DNA from: Croceivirga sp.
GTDB lineage: Bacteria > Bacteroidota > Bacteroidia > Flavobacteriales > Flavobacteriaceae
Assembly (NCBI GenBank): GCA_028284935.1
Contig: JANQQQ010000002.1
Location: 1 to 40,418, forward strand
Reading direction: 5' to 3'
DNA length: 40,418 bases
Shown: piece by piece, positions 15,906-23,447 of the stretch
Layout of the letters: each line of letters starts with the position of its first letter
Position numbering within the stretch: the first letter of the stretch is position 1
Position numbers and translations under genes: made by a program
The notes under the pieces: generated by a model
The model's database searches: none
The model's input: only the letters and a program-made list of their open reading frames with translations
Told to the model about the DNA's origin: nothing

Positions 15906-16883
15906 ATGAAAGTAGCTGCGCAAATCCGTGAACCTATAGAGCAAGAAATGGAACTCTTTGAAAAGAAGTTTCATGATTCCATGTCTTCCAAAGTGGCACT
16001 ATTCAATCGCATAACGTACTACATTGTCAATAGAAAAGGGAAACAAATGCGACCTATGTTTGTTTTCCTTACAGCAAAGATTTTAAACAATGGGAAGGTG
16101 GAAGAGCGCACCTATACGGGCGCTTCCATAATAGAGTTGATCCATACCGCCAGTCTTGTTCATGATGATGTGGTTGATGAAAGCTATAAACGCCGCGGTT
16201 TTTTTTCCATCAACGCCCTTTGGAAAAATAAAATCGCGGTTTTGGTAGGGGATTACCTTTTTTCCAAAGGACTTTTGGTAGCGTTGGAACGGGAAGATTA
16301 TGATTTGCTCCAAATCATTTCGAATTCCGTGAAATCGATGAGCGAGGGCGAACTCCTCCAAATTGAAAAGGCCCGACTTTTGGATATCACCGAAGAAGTA
16401 TACTATGATATAATTAGGCAAAAAACGGCTACTTTAATTGCGGCCTGTTGTAGTATGGGGGCTGCTTCCGTAAGGCCTGATTCCAAGGAAGTTGAAGTCT
16501 TCAGAAGATTTGGCGAGCTCTGCGGTATGGCGTTTCAAATAAAAGATGACCTCTTCGATTATGGGACGGAACGTATTGGTAAACCTACTGGTATTGATAT
16601 TAAAGAACAAAAAATGACCCTCCCCTTAATTTATGCGTTGACTCATAGTGATGTTTCGGAAAGGAAATGGCTTATTAATTCCATAAAGAATCACAATAAG
16701 GACAAAAAACGGGTCAAAGAGGTCATTTCTTACGTAAAGGAAAAAGGAGGGTTGGATTATGCCGTTTCCAAAATGATGCAGTTTAAGGATCAGGCCCTGG
16801 AAATTTTGAATGATTACCCTGATTCTGACTATAAAGCTGCGCTGACCCTTATGGTGAATTACGTGGTTGATAGAAAAAAATAG
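15906..16883 (+). CDS. Polyprenyl diphosphate synthase
   Basis: A trans-isoprenyl diphosphate synthase of 325 residues. The first aspartate-rich motif is HDDVVDE near residue 80 and the second is KDDLFDYG near 215; the KTATLIAACC segment near 170 is also typical. It elongates farnesyl or geranylgeranyl diphosphate with isopentenyl units, most likely to make the side chain of menaquinone, as IspB/HepT-type enzymes do. No bulky aromatic residue sits a few positions before the first motif (TASLVHDD), which fits a long-chain product, but chain length cannot be fixed by reading. Confidence 0.9.
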   Translation: MKVAAQIREPIEQEMELFEKKFHDSMSSKVALFNRITYYIVNRKGKQMRPMFVFLTAKILNNGKVEERTYTGASIIELIHTASLVHDDVVDESYKRRGFFSINALWKNKIAVLVGDYLFSKGLLVALEREDYDLLQIISNSVKSMSEGELLQIEKARLLDITEEVYYDIIRQKTATLIAACCSMGAASVRPDSKEVEVFRRFGELCGMAFQIKDDLFDYGTERIGKPTGIDIKEQKMTLPLIYALTHSDVSERKWLINSIKNHNKDKKRVKEVISYVKEKGGLDYAVSKMMQFKDQALEILNDYPDSDYKAALTLMVNYVVDRKK

Positions 16884-16956
16884 TTTTTTTTACCACCTCG
16901 GGCAACTATATAAAATTTACTTTCGTCTATAGTCATAGAAGACAAATCGAGAACCA

Positions 16957-17523
16957 TTGAAAGTCATCTCTTTTTACAGTAATGAAAAGCAACTGATAAA
17001 GCGAGCAGTTTCTGGCAATCAGAAGGCACAACAGGCTATCTATGACAAATTTGCCCCTAAAATGTTGAGTGTCTGTCGCCAGTACATAAAGGATTTGCAA
17101 TATGCGGAAGATGTGATGGTAGGTGGATTTGTAAAGGTTTTTAAGGGACTGCACTCTTTTGAATATCGAGGAAGTTTTGAGGGATGGATTCGAAGAATTA
17201 TGGTAAGGGAAAGTATTTCCTTTTTAAGAAAACGTCAATTCGTAGTATATGATGATGCTATTTTGGAGAGCAATCAAGTGCAAATGACTTCGGACACTTC
17301 TGTATCGGATGTAGAGCATCTACAGGCTTTAATAGATGCCTTGCCCGAAGGATATAAAATGGTATTTGTACTGTATGCGGTTGAAGGGTATAAACATCAG
17401 GAAATTGCCGAAATGCTTAATATTTCGGAAGGCACATCAAAATCGCAGTTATTTAAAGCAAGAAAGCTTTTACAAGAAAATTTAAAGTTGAAAGGGTTGA
17501 ATCAAAAGACCACCCAGAAGTAG
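16957..17523 (+). CDS. ECF-type RNA polymerase sigma factor
   Basis: A 188-residue sigma-70 factor. Region 2 spans about 25-90 (KAQQAIYDKFAPKMLSVCRQY, then AEDVMVGGFVKVF), region 4 about 125-180 (LPEGYKMVFVLYAVEGYKHQEIAEML with the helix-turn-helix ISEGTSKSQLFKAR). The start is TTG at 16957, supported by the MKVI-type N-terminus that I recall for relatives; no ATG lies before region 2. A near-consensus -7 element, TACTTTCG (16918-16925), is upstream. Seven bases separate it from a membrane protein that is probably its anti-sigma factor. Confidence 0.9.
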   Translation: MKVISFYSNEKQLIKRAVSGNQKAQQAIYDKFAPKMLSVCRQYIKDLQYAEDVMVGGFVKVFKGLHSFEYRGSFEGWIRRIMVRESISFLRKRQFVVYDDAILESNQVQMTSDTSVSDVEHLQALIDALPEGYKMVFVLYAVEGYKHQEIAEMLNISEGTSKSQLFKARKLLQENLKLKGLNQKTTQK

Positions 17524-17530
17524 AAATGAT

Positions 17531-18256
17531 ATGGATAAATTGGAAAAGCATATAAAGAACCAGCTTCGAAATCGGGAGATTTCACCTTCTCCAGAAGCAT
17601 GGGGTAGAATTGCCAAAGAGCTGGGGTCCGAAAAAAACACCTCTCCAAAAAGCACCTATTGGTGGGCCATTGCGGCCGGAGTTATTGGACTTATTATGTT
17701 ATCAATAGGATTCTTTGGGACCGAGAATACGGTAGAAATCCCTTCAGGGACTATTGTTGTAAAGGGAGATAATAAGGAGGAAACTCCGGAGATTTCTGAG
17801 GAAGAGGGCGCTATGATTAATCCGGTGAAACCACAGAAAGAATTGGTCTTGGAAGTTCCTTTGACCGAACAGTTGGAACCAGAACCTGAAAATTTTGATA
17901 AAACCATTCAAGTAGCACAAAACGAGGCGCCCAGCAACAAAGAGCCTTTTAAGGATGTAGCGGAGGTGACAGATTTGGCGATCACCAATAAGTTGGAAGA
18001 AGTACTGGCCCAAGTCAATTCCATGGAGGAAAATTCCATTGCTGTTTCCGACAAAGAGATCGATTCATTGCTAATGGCCGCCCAAAAGGAGCTGTTGGTG
18101 CAAAAGACCTTGGGAGACAACGGAAAAGTGGATGCCATGGCATTGTTGGAAGAAGTTGAGCTGGAATTATACGATGACGAACGAAATCCATTGTTCATTA
18201 AGTTAAAAGAAGGTTTCTTTAGACTGCGCACTGCCGTGGCGGACCGCGATAATTAG
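17531..18256 (+). CDS. Probable membrane anti-sigma factor
   Basis: A 241-residue protein with a cytoplasmic N-terminal 40 residues (MDKLEKHIKNQLRNREISPSPEAWGRIAKEL style helix), one membrane helix at about 43-62 (WWAIAAGVIGLIMLSIGFF), and an acidic, low-complexity periplasmic part. This layout, directly behind an ECF sigma gene, is that of anti-sigma factors, where the N-terminal segment holds the sigma factor at the membrane. I cannot see a canonical zinc-binding anti-sigma motif, so the assignment rests on topology and context. Confidence 0.7.
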   Translation: MDKLEKHIKNQLRNREISPSPEAWGRIAKELGSEKNTSPKSTYWWAIAAGVIGLIMLSIGFFGTENTVEIPSGTIVVKGDNKEETPEISEEEGAMINPVKPQKELVLEVPLTEQLEPEPENFDKTIQVAQNEAPSNKEPFKDVAEVTDLAITNKLEEVLAQVNSMEENSIAVSDKEIDSLLMAAQKELLVQKTLGDNGKVDAMALLEEVELELYDDERNPLFIKLKEGFFRLRTAVADRDN

Positions 18257-18275
18257 TATTCATCAATCAAACCAG

Positions 18276-18312
18276 CCTTTGTTCGAGCCCCTTTGGAAGG
18301 GGCCGGCAAAGG
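18276..18312 (+). repeat. Strong intergenic hairpin inside the sigma cassette
   Basis: GCCCCTT (18287-18293), loop TGG, AAGGGGC (18297-18303) is a perfect seven-pair stem. It is extended by CCTTTG (18276-18281) with CAAAGG (18307-18312). No T run follows, so it is not a standard terminator. It lies 23 bases before the ATG of the next gene and could tune mRNA stability or expression of that gene. Confidence 0.75.
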
Positions 18313-18334
18313 ACGGTCAAAAATCAAAATCATC

Positions 18335-19414
18335 ATGAGAAAAATTACTGTACTCTTTTTAGTGGTATTCATAGCCGGATGTTATTCCAATGGGTATGCA
18401 CAAGAAGACAATGTTCAAAGACAGATTAAAAAATTGGAGCGCCAGAAAGAAGCGGTTACCAAACGTGAAAAGAATGCGTTAAAGGAAGAAGTAAAATCAA
18501 TCAATGGACGGTTGGAAAGGGGGTTGATTACTGAAAATGAGGCGAAAGTACTTAAGGAGGAAGCAGCTAGAAAACGGGCGATGAACATAGAAAACCTGAT
18601 GGCCATTTTGGACAACAAGATTGCTTTTTTGGAACGAAATGAGGTGGATCATGATTTGATCATGGAAGGGGACAATGCCATATTAATCGATTTCACGGAC
18701 GGCGATGATGACGATTACCGGATTTTGGGCATCCGTTTTAGGGAAAAAGATTGGGAAAGACCCGTGAAATATGATCGCAGGACACGTTCGGATTTTGTTT
18801 GGGCCATAGGTTTTAATAATGCTTTGATCGAGGGGCAGTCGTTGGAAGATTCCCCTTACCGTATTGGAGGGAGTCGGTTTTTTGAAATGGGTATTCAATG
18901 GCGGACCAGGGTATTTAAAAACTCCAATTGGCTCAGGTTTCATTATGGTCTGTCCTTTCAGTTCAATGGGCTAAAACCGGAGGGGAATCAATTCTTTGTC
19001 CAAAACGGAGATCAAACCGAACTACAGGAATTTGATGTGGAATTACAAAAGTCAAAACTTAGGATGGATAACTTGGTTTTCCCCGTACATTTTGAATTTG
19101 GTCCTTCCAAGTTCTATAAGACGGACGAGAAAATAAGGTACTCCATAAGACGGCAATTCCGATTTGGAATAGGCGGTTATGGCGGATTTAATATTGGTAC
19201 CCGACAAAAGCTGAAGTACAATCGCGATGGGGAAGAAATAAAGGATAAATTGAAAAGGGACTATAATACTAGCGATTTGATTTATGGTTTAAGTGCCTAC
19301 ACAGGTGTTGGTAACGCCCTTTTGTATGTAAAGTATGATTTAAATCCAATTTTTCGGGATGCCCCTGTGGAACAACGAAATATTTCCTTGGGGTTGCGAT
19401 TTGACTTGGATTAG
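18335..19414 (+). CDS. Exported outer-membrane beta-barrel-like protein with N-terminal coiled coil
   Basis: A 359-residue protein. I start it at ATG 18335 since the signal peptide MRKITVLFLVVFIAGC begins there; the frame's earlier ATG would add 14 non-signal residues. Cleavage could be lipoprotein type at IAGC (Cys16) or after GYA before QED. Residues about 25-100 are highly charged with heptad-like spacing (coiled coil, many K and E). The rest alternates hydrophobic and polar residues with aromatic girdles (FEMGIQWRTRVFKNSNWLRFHYGLSFQF; FGIGGYGGFNIG; YVKYDLNPIF) and ends LGLRFDLD, typical of outer-membrane barrels. It follows a sigma/anti-sigma pair and may be its output or sensor. Its stop codon overlaps that of the convergent gene. 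Confidence 0.75.
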   Translation: MRKITVLFLVVFIAGCYSNGYAQEDNVQRQIKKLERQKEAVTKREKNALKEEVKSINGRLERGLITENEAKVLKEEAARKRAMNIENLMAILDNKIAFLERNEVDHDLIMEGDNAILIDFTDGDDDDYRILGIRFREKDWERPVKYDRRTRSDFVWAIGFNNALIEGQSLEDSPYRIGGSRFFEMGIQWRTRVFKNSNWLRFHYGLSFQFNGLKPEGNQFFVQNGDQTELQEFDVELQKSKLRMDNLVFPVHFEFGPSKFYKTDEKIRYSIRRQFRFGIGGYGGFNIGTRQKLKYNRDGEEIKDKLKRDYNTSDLIYGLSAYTGVGNALLYVKYDLNPIFRDAPVEQRNISLGLRFDLD

Positions 19415-19650
19415 TCCAATGCCCTTTTCATTTCCTCAGTAAATTCTTCCTTATAATATACTCTTTTGCAATGGGAACATTCGGCATAGCGGGAGGTGTG
19501 TATTTTGAATAGGGGCAACCAAAACACATGGAAATAATTGGGCTGTGATACGGCCGTCAATGTATCTTGCCGATGGCAGTAATTGCATGTAGCACCAAAC
19601 AGTGGTTGTATGGTCTTTTTTCCAGGTCGGGTTCCAAAGAAAAGAATCAT
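19411..19650 (-). CDS. Small zinc-ribbon protein
   Basis: A 79-residue protein with two CxxC pairs, Cys22/Cys25 (CNYC) and Cys58/Cys61 (CSHC), separated by a hydrophobic strand-turn region (NYFHVFWLPLFKI). This is a zinc-ribbon fold of the zinc-ribbon_15 kind; the function is unknown, possibly protein or nucleic acid binding. It converges with the outer-membrane protein gene, their stop codons overlapping by three bases, and is divergent from dnaG. Confidence 0.75.
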   Translation of the reverse strand: MILFFGTRPGKKTIQPLFGATCNYCHRQDTLTAVSQPNYFHVFWLPLFKIHTSRYAECSHCKRVYYKEEFTEEMKRALD

Positions 19651-19714
19651 ACTGCAAAATTAAATAAATTGGAAACCAGTTTCCTTCCAAGTCCATATCA
19701 TTAACCGTAGATAT

Positions 19715-19736
19715 GGGCAGGGGTTAGGGTTAGGGG
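19715..19736 (+). promoter_or_regulatory. Predicted G-quadruplex motif upstream of dnaG
   Basis: Four runs of at least three G at 19715-17, 19720-23, 19727-29 and 19733-36, joined by loops CA, TTA and TTA. This fits the G3+N(1-7) quadruplex rule, and the core resembles the telomeric repeat TTAGGG. It is on the coding strand 25 bases before the dnaG ATG. A weak -7 box, TATTTTTA (19748-19755), follows, so the motif would lie either in the -33 to -12 promoter region or in the 5' untranslated RNA. Confidence 0.7.
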
Positions 19737-19761
19737 TTATTTTTCCATATTTTTACCAGTC

Positions 19762-21735
19762 ATGATTGCAAAAACTACCATAGACCAAGTGTATGAAACC
19801 GCTCGCGTGGAGGAGGTCATTGGCGATTTTGTGCAATTAAAAAAATCAGGTACCAATTTCAAAGGGCTCAGCCCATTTACGGATGAGCGTACCCCAAGTT
19901 TTATGGTCTCTCCGGTAAAACAGATCTGGAAGGATTTCAGCAGTGGCAAGGGTGGGAATGTGGTCGCTTTTTTAATGGAGCATGAGCATTTTAGTTATCC
20001 TGAGGCCATTCGCTATTTGGCTAAAAAGTACAACATTGAAATAGAGGAAACGGAGCAAACCGACGAACAAAAAGAACAGGCTAATGAAAGGGAAAGCATG
20101 TACTTGGTCTCAGAGTATGCCCAAAAGTACTATGTTAAGACGATGTGGGAGTCGGAGCGTGGAAAAGCCATTGGTCTCAGTTATTTTAAGGAACGTGGAT
20201 TTACGGATGATACCGTTAAAAAATTTGGGCTGGGGTATTCCCTGGATGAATGGGAAGCCTTTACCAAAACTGCGCTTGGAGATGGATATCAGTTGGAATT
20301 TTTGGAAAAAACCGGCCTCACCATTGTAAAAGAACAATCTGGTGGCAGCCAAAAGACCTTCGATAGGTTCAAGGGACGCGTATTGTTCCCCATTCATTCC
20401 ATGAGTGGTCGCGTTTTGGGTTTTGGGGGGCGCATTCTCACCAATGATAAAAAAGCAGCCAAATACCTCAATTCCCCAGAAAGCGAAATCTACCACAAAA
20501 GTAAGGTGCTCTATGGGATATATTTTGCGAAACAGGCCATTGCCAAGGAAGACAACTGCTTTTTGGTCGAAGGCTATACCGATGTCATTCAATTATATCA
20601 GAGCGGGATAGAAAATGTAGTGGCTTCAAGTGGTACGGCACTGACTCCAGAGCAGATACGACTAATCAATCGTCTTACTAAAAACATAACGGTTCTTTTT
20701 GATGGGGATGCGGCCGGAATAAGGGCATCACTACGTGGAATAGATTTGATTCTGGAACAGGGCATGAACGTAAAGGTCTGTTCGTTTCCTGAAGGGGAAG
20801 ATCCAGATAGTTTTGCCAAGAACAATGCCTACGAGGACATCGTCCTGTATTTAGGGGAAAACGCCAAAGATTTTATTCAGTTTAAGACCTCGTTATTGGC
20901 GGAAGAAGCGGCCAATGACCCCATAAAAAGAGCGGATACGGTACGGGATATTGTAAATTCCATTGCAAAAATTCCCGATCGGATAAAGCAAGAAATCTAC
21001 GTTCAGGAATGCGCAAAAATAATGCAGGTTTCAGAAGAGGTACTGTACAACACTTTGGCCCAAGTTAACAAGAAAGGGGTTTCGGACGCGGCAAAGAGAG
21101 CCAAACAAGAGCAAAAATCCTTTGAAGTGATTAAAAATGAACGTCCCATTGAAAAAGTGGATGTTCAAAATGAATTGGAGCGAAAAATAATCGAGATTTT
21201 GCTGCTTTATGGTAATGAAAAACAAGAGTTCGAAGATTTGGTGCTTAAAGAGAATGAGGAGGGAAATTTGATTCTTGAACCAGAAACCATTGAAGCGAAA
21301 GTGTATGAAAAGGTATATTTGGACTTACAGGAAGATGAAATTGAACTTTCCAATGAACGTTTTAGGGATGTGTATTATGGGCTTGTTCAAAAATTGAACG
21401 AGGAAAGCGATTTTTCCATTACAACTTTTATTGCTGGACTTGATCAAGAAATCGGTAACGAAGTTTCTTCCATTTTAATGGAGGAAGAAAAATATGTCCT
21501 CCACAATTGGGAAAGTAAGGATATCTACCCCAAGCCAAAAGAATACGGTATTGCACAATTGGTGAGCGAAACTATTCTGACGCTTAGATGTAATCTCATA
21601 AAAAACAGAATCGCACTATTACAAAAAGATACGGAGGACTCCAACGACCATAATCCCGAAGTGTTGGAAGAAATCATAAACTATCTTCAGTTGAACAAAT
21701 TGCTGAACGAAAAATTGAACAGGGTACTCTCCTAA
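19762..21735 (+). CDS. dnaG: DNA primase with degenerate zinc-binding domain
   Basis: Makes RNA primers for replication. The 657-residue protein has the N-terminal zinc-binding-type domain (1-95), the RNA polymerase core (RFKGRVLFPIHSMSGRVLGFGGRIL near 200) and the TOPRIM motifs (LVEGYTDV near 272; DGDAAG near 314; DPDSF near 352), then a helicase-binding region. Where standard primases show CPFH and YKCFGCGKGG, this one reads SPFT (37-40) and WKDFSSGKGG (56-65), so all four zinc ligands are replaced (Ser37, Thr40, Asp58, Ser61) while the surrounding fold residues are kept. The rest looks fully functional. It is followed by an intrinsic terminator. Confidence 0.95.
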   Translation: MIAKTTIDQVYETARVEEVIGDFVQLKKSGTNFKGLSPFTDERTPSFMVSPVKQIWKDFSSGKGGNVVAFLMEHEHFSYPEAIRYLAKKYNIEIEETEQTDEQKEQANERESMYLVSEYAQKYYVKTMWESERGKAIGLSYFKERGFTDDTVKKFGLGYSLDEWEAFTKTALGDGYQLEFLEKTGLTIVKEQSGGSQKTFDRFKGRVLFPIHSMSGRVLGFGGRILTNDKKAAKYLNSPESEIYHKSKVLYGIYFAKQAIAKEDNCFLVEGYTDVIQLYQSGIENVVASSGTALTPEQIRLINRLTKNITVLFDGDAAGIRASLRGIDLILEQGMNVKVCSFPEGEDPDSFAKNNAYEDIVLYLGENAKDFIQFKTSLLAEEAANDPIKRADTVRDIVNSIAKIPDRIKQEIYVQECAKIMQVSEEVLYNTLAQVNKKGVSDAAKRAKQEQKSFEVIKNERPIEKVDVQNELERKIIEILLLYGNEKQEFEDLVLKENEEGNLILEPETIEAKVYEKVYLDLQEDEIELSNERFRDVYYGLVQKLNEESDFSITTFIAGLDQEIGNEVSSILMEEEKYVLHNWESKDIYPKPKEYGIAQLVSETILTLRCNLIKNRIALLQKDTEDSNDHNPEVLEEIINYLQLNKLLNEKLNRVLS

Positions 21736-21738
21736 TAA

Positions 21739-21765
21739 GAAAACCCCAGCTTTGCCGGGGTTTTT
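21739..21765. terminator. Intrinsic terminator between dnaG and the response regulator gene
   Basis: AAAACCCC and GGGGTTTTT (21740-21747 and 21757-21765) form the outer stem; inside it GC/GC around TTT adds pairs. A runs on the left and T runs on the right suit both convergent genes. Confidence 0.85.
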
Positions 21766-21787
21766 CAATCCAATCGTTTATGGCATT

Positions 21788-22417
21788 TTAGTATAGCTCC
21801 AAGGCTTTTGCTTGCTGCAATAAATCTACAAGGTTGTCCACGTTCAATTTTCGCATCAAACGTGCCTTATACGTACTAACTGTCTTTTCATTGAGATTAA
21901 GACCTTCCGCTACTTCTTTGTTCCGCTTTCCACTGGCCAAAAGCTTCAGTACTTCAACCTCTCTGGTAGAAAGTTTTCTAAAGAACCGCCTTGGTTTTTG
22001 TGTACCTTCATCAAAGGCCAAGCGTTGCGCCAATTCATTGGTAATAAACATATTACCTTCTGCTACCTTTTTAATGGCAGAAATAATGTAATCTACGTCC
22101 GCAGTTTTGGAAAGATAACCAAAAGCTCCGGCTCTAATGGTACTAAGGGCATAAACGTCCTCAGATTGTCCACTGTACATTAAGACTTTGGTGCTTGGGA
22201 ATTCTTGTTTGATTTTTCGTAATGTCGCTATTCCATTGATTTCGGGAATGTCCATTTCCAACATTACAACATCTGGGGATACTTTTTCCAAGGTTGCGAA
22301 GAGTTCGCTGGTAGAAGATACATCACCGATGACTTCAAATCCTGAAGCAGAAGCTAGGACTTGTTTTACTCCCAAACGGACAATAGGGTGACTATCAGCT
22401 ATTAAAACAGTGATCAT
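21788..22417 (-). CDS. NarL/LuxR-type response regulator with Glu at the phosphorylation site
   Basis: A 209-residue regulator: receiver domain about 1-120, then a LuxR-type helix-turn-helix (LSTREVEVLKLLASGKRNKEVAEGLNLNEKTVSTYKARLMRKL, about 148-190). In the receiver, the lysine (K104 in YLSKTAD) and the switch serine (S82) are in place, but the segment PDVVMLEMDIPEINGI aligns Glu54 with the phospho-accepting Asp, and the acidic pair at the N-terminus is Asp8-Ser9 rather than Asp-Asp. It may thus act without phosphorylation. No histidine kinase is nearby. It is downstream of nadE, on the same strand. Confidence 0.9.
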   Translation of the reverse strand: MITVLIADSHPIVRLGVKQVLASASGFEVIGDVSSTSELFATLEKVSPDVVMLEMDIPEINGIATLRKIKQEFPSTKVLMYSGQSEDVYALSTIRAGAFGYLSKTADVDYIISAIKKVAEGNMFITNELAQRLAFDEGTQKPRRFFRKLSTREVEVLKLLASGKRNKEVAEGLNLNEKTVSTYKARLMRKLNVDNLVDLLQQAKALELY

Positions 22418-22582
22418 GTGGGTAGTTTTACTTTAGTTTATTGGTTTTGCGTACTTTTTAGTACTTAAATGCCTACAAGTACTGACAGGCAAGTTAACCA
22501 TTTAGCCCCACAAAACTCTCTTTTTTTTATGAAAACCACAGAATTTTTGGGGTTTTATTCGTCTTAATTGCGATAAATAGCG

Positions 22583-23380
22583 TTAAGATGCAGATTTTAG
22601 GGAATTGGGGATTTCACAAATGGGTATAGGAATCATCTTATGTTTATTGGCGGTATTGAATTTTTTATAGATGGTAAATACTTCTTTTTCCCTGTCAGAA
22701 AAGTCCTCTATGGTTTTTCCCTCATCGTCCATTTTCATGGCCCACTCCAATTCTGGATAGCTTGCACCAATCTGATCTTCATCGGTTCTGTGATCTCCCC
22801 AAAGGCCATCGGTGGGTGCTGCTTCCATAATATCTTGGTTAATGCCCAAAACCCTTCCCAATTCATATACTTCAGTTTTCAGGAGATCGGCAATTGGGCT
22901 CAAATCAACCCCTCCATCCCCGTATTTGGTGTAAAACCCAATACCAAAGTCTTCCACTTTGTTCCCTGTTCCTGCCACCAAATAGCCCTTTAGTGCAGCA
23001 AAATAATAAAGAGTGGTCATCCGTAATCTCGCTCGGGTATTCGCTAGGGACATAAAGCGTTCTTCCTCATTTTCCACCTTTGGTAACGCCGCAACCAGAC
23101 TATCAAAAACTGGGGTGAGGTTCACGGGCTCCCTACTAACATTGGAAAAGTGTTTTATTAACCAGTCAATATGCCTATCGGCTCTGGTAACTTGCTGCTT
23201 CCCCTGGTGAATGGGCATTTCCACACATAACAATTTCAACCCTGTTCTAGCACAAAGGGTGGAGGTCACAGCCGAATCAATGCCACCTGAAACCCCGATT
23301 ACAAAGCCTTTACTATTGGCATTCGTAGCGTAATCCCTTAACCAGTTCACAATATGTTCAATTACCTTTTCTGTTTGCAT
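22583..23380 (-). CDS. nadE: Ammonia-dependent NAD(+) synthetase
   Basis: Amidates deamido-NAD to NAD using ATP and ammonia. The 265-residue length lacks the N-terminal glutaminase domain, so ammonia is the direct donor. The PP-loop SGGIDSAV is near residue 30, and the GTGNKVEDFGIGFYTKYGDGGVDLSPIADL segment near 137 binds the substrate. It diverges from gldB; the two start codons are 67 bases apart and the gldB promoter fills that gap. Confidence 0.95.
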   Translation of the reverse strand: MQTEKVIEHIVNWLRDYATNANSKGFVIGVSGGIDSAVTSTLCARTGLKLLCVEMPIHQGKQQVTRADRHIDWLIKHFSNVSREPVNLTPVFDSLVAALPKVENEEERFMSLANTRARLRMTTLYYFAALKGYLVAGTGNKVEDFGIGFYTKYGDGGVDLSPIADLLKTEVYELGRVLGINQDIMEAAPTDGLWGDHRTDEDQIGASYPELEWAMKMDDEGKTIEDFSDREKEVFTIYKKFNTANKHKMIPIPICEIPNSLKSAS

Positions 23381-23381
23381 G

Positions 23382-23414
23382 TTGCTTTACTTATGATTCT
23401 AAAATTTACCTTTG
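23382..23414 (+). promoter_or_regulatory. Predicted gldBC promoter
   Basis: TTG at 23382-23384, a 22-base spacer, then a perfect TACCTTTG at 23407-23414, 33 bases before the gldB ATG. Confidence 0.65.
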
Positions 23415-23447
23415 CACCTTGTAAATTTAAACGCTGGGGTACTAAAA

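Noticed and set aside
19697-19740. TTAGGG-like repeats considered as a telomere or a mobile-element end.
   Set aside because: Only about three repeat units, inside a short promoter gap on a bacterial chromosome; kept as a G-quadruplex motif instead.
20110-20592. A 160-codon minus-strand frame inside dnaG.
   Set aside because: Antisense shadow; the plus strand has the primase core motifs here.
22500-22565. A possible terminator between nadE and the response regulator gene (CCCC ... GGGG arms).
   Set aside because: The loop is long, the stem is interrupted, and there is no T run in the minus-strand direction after it.
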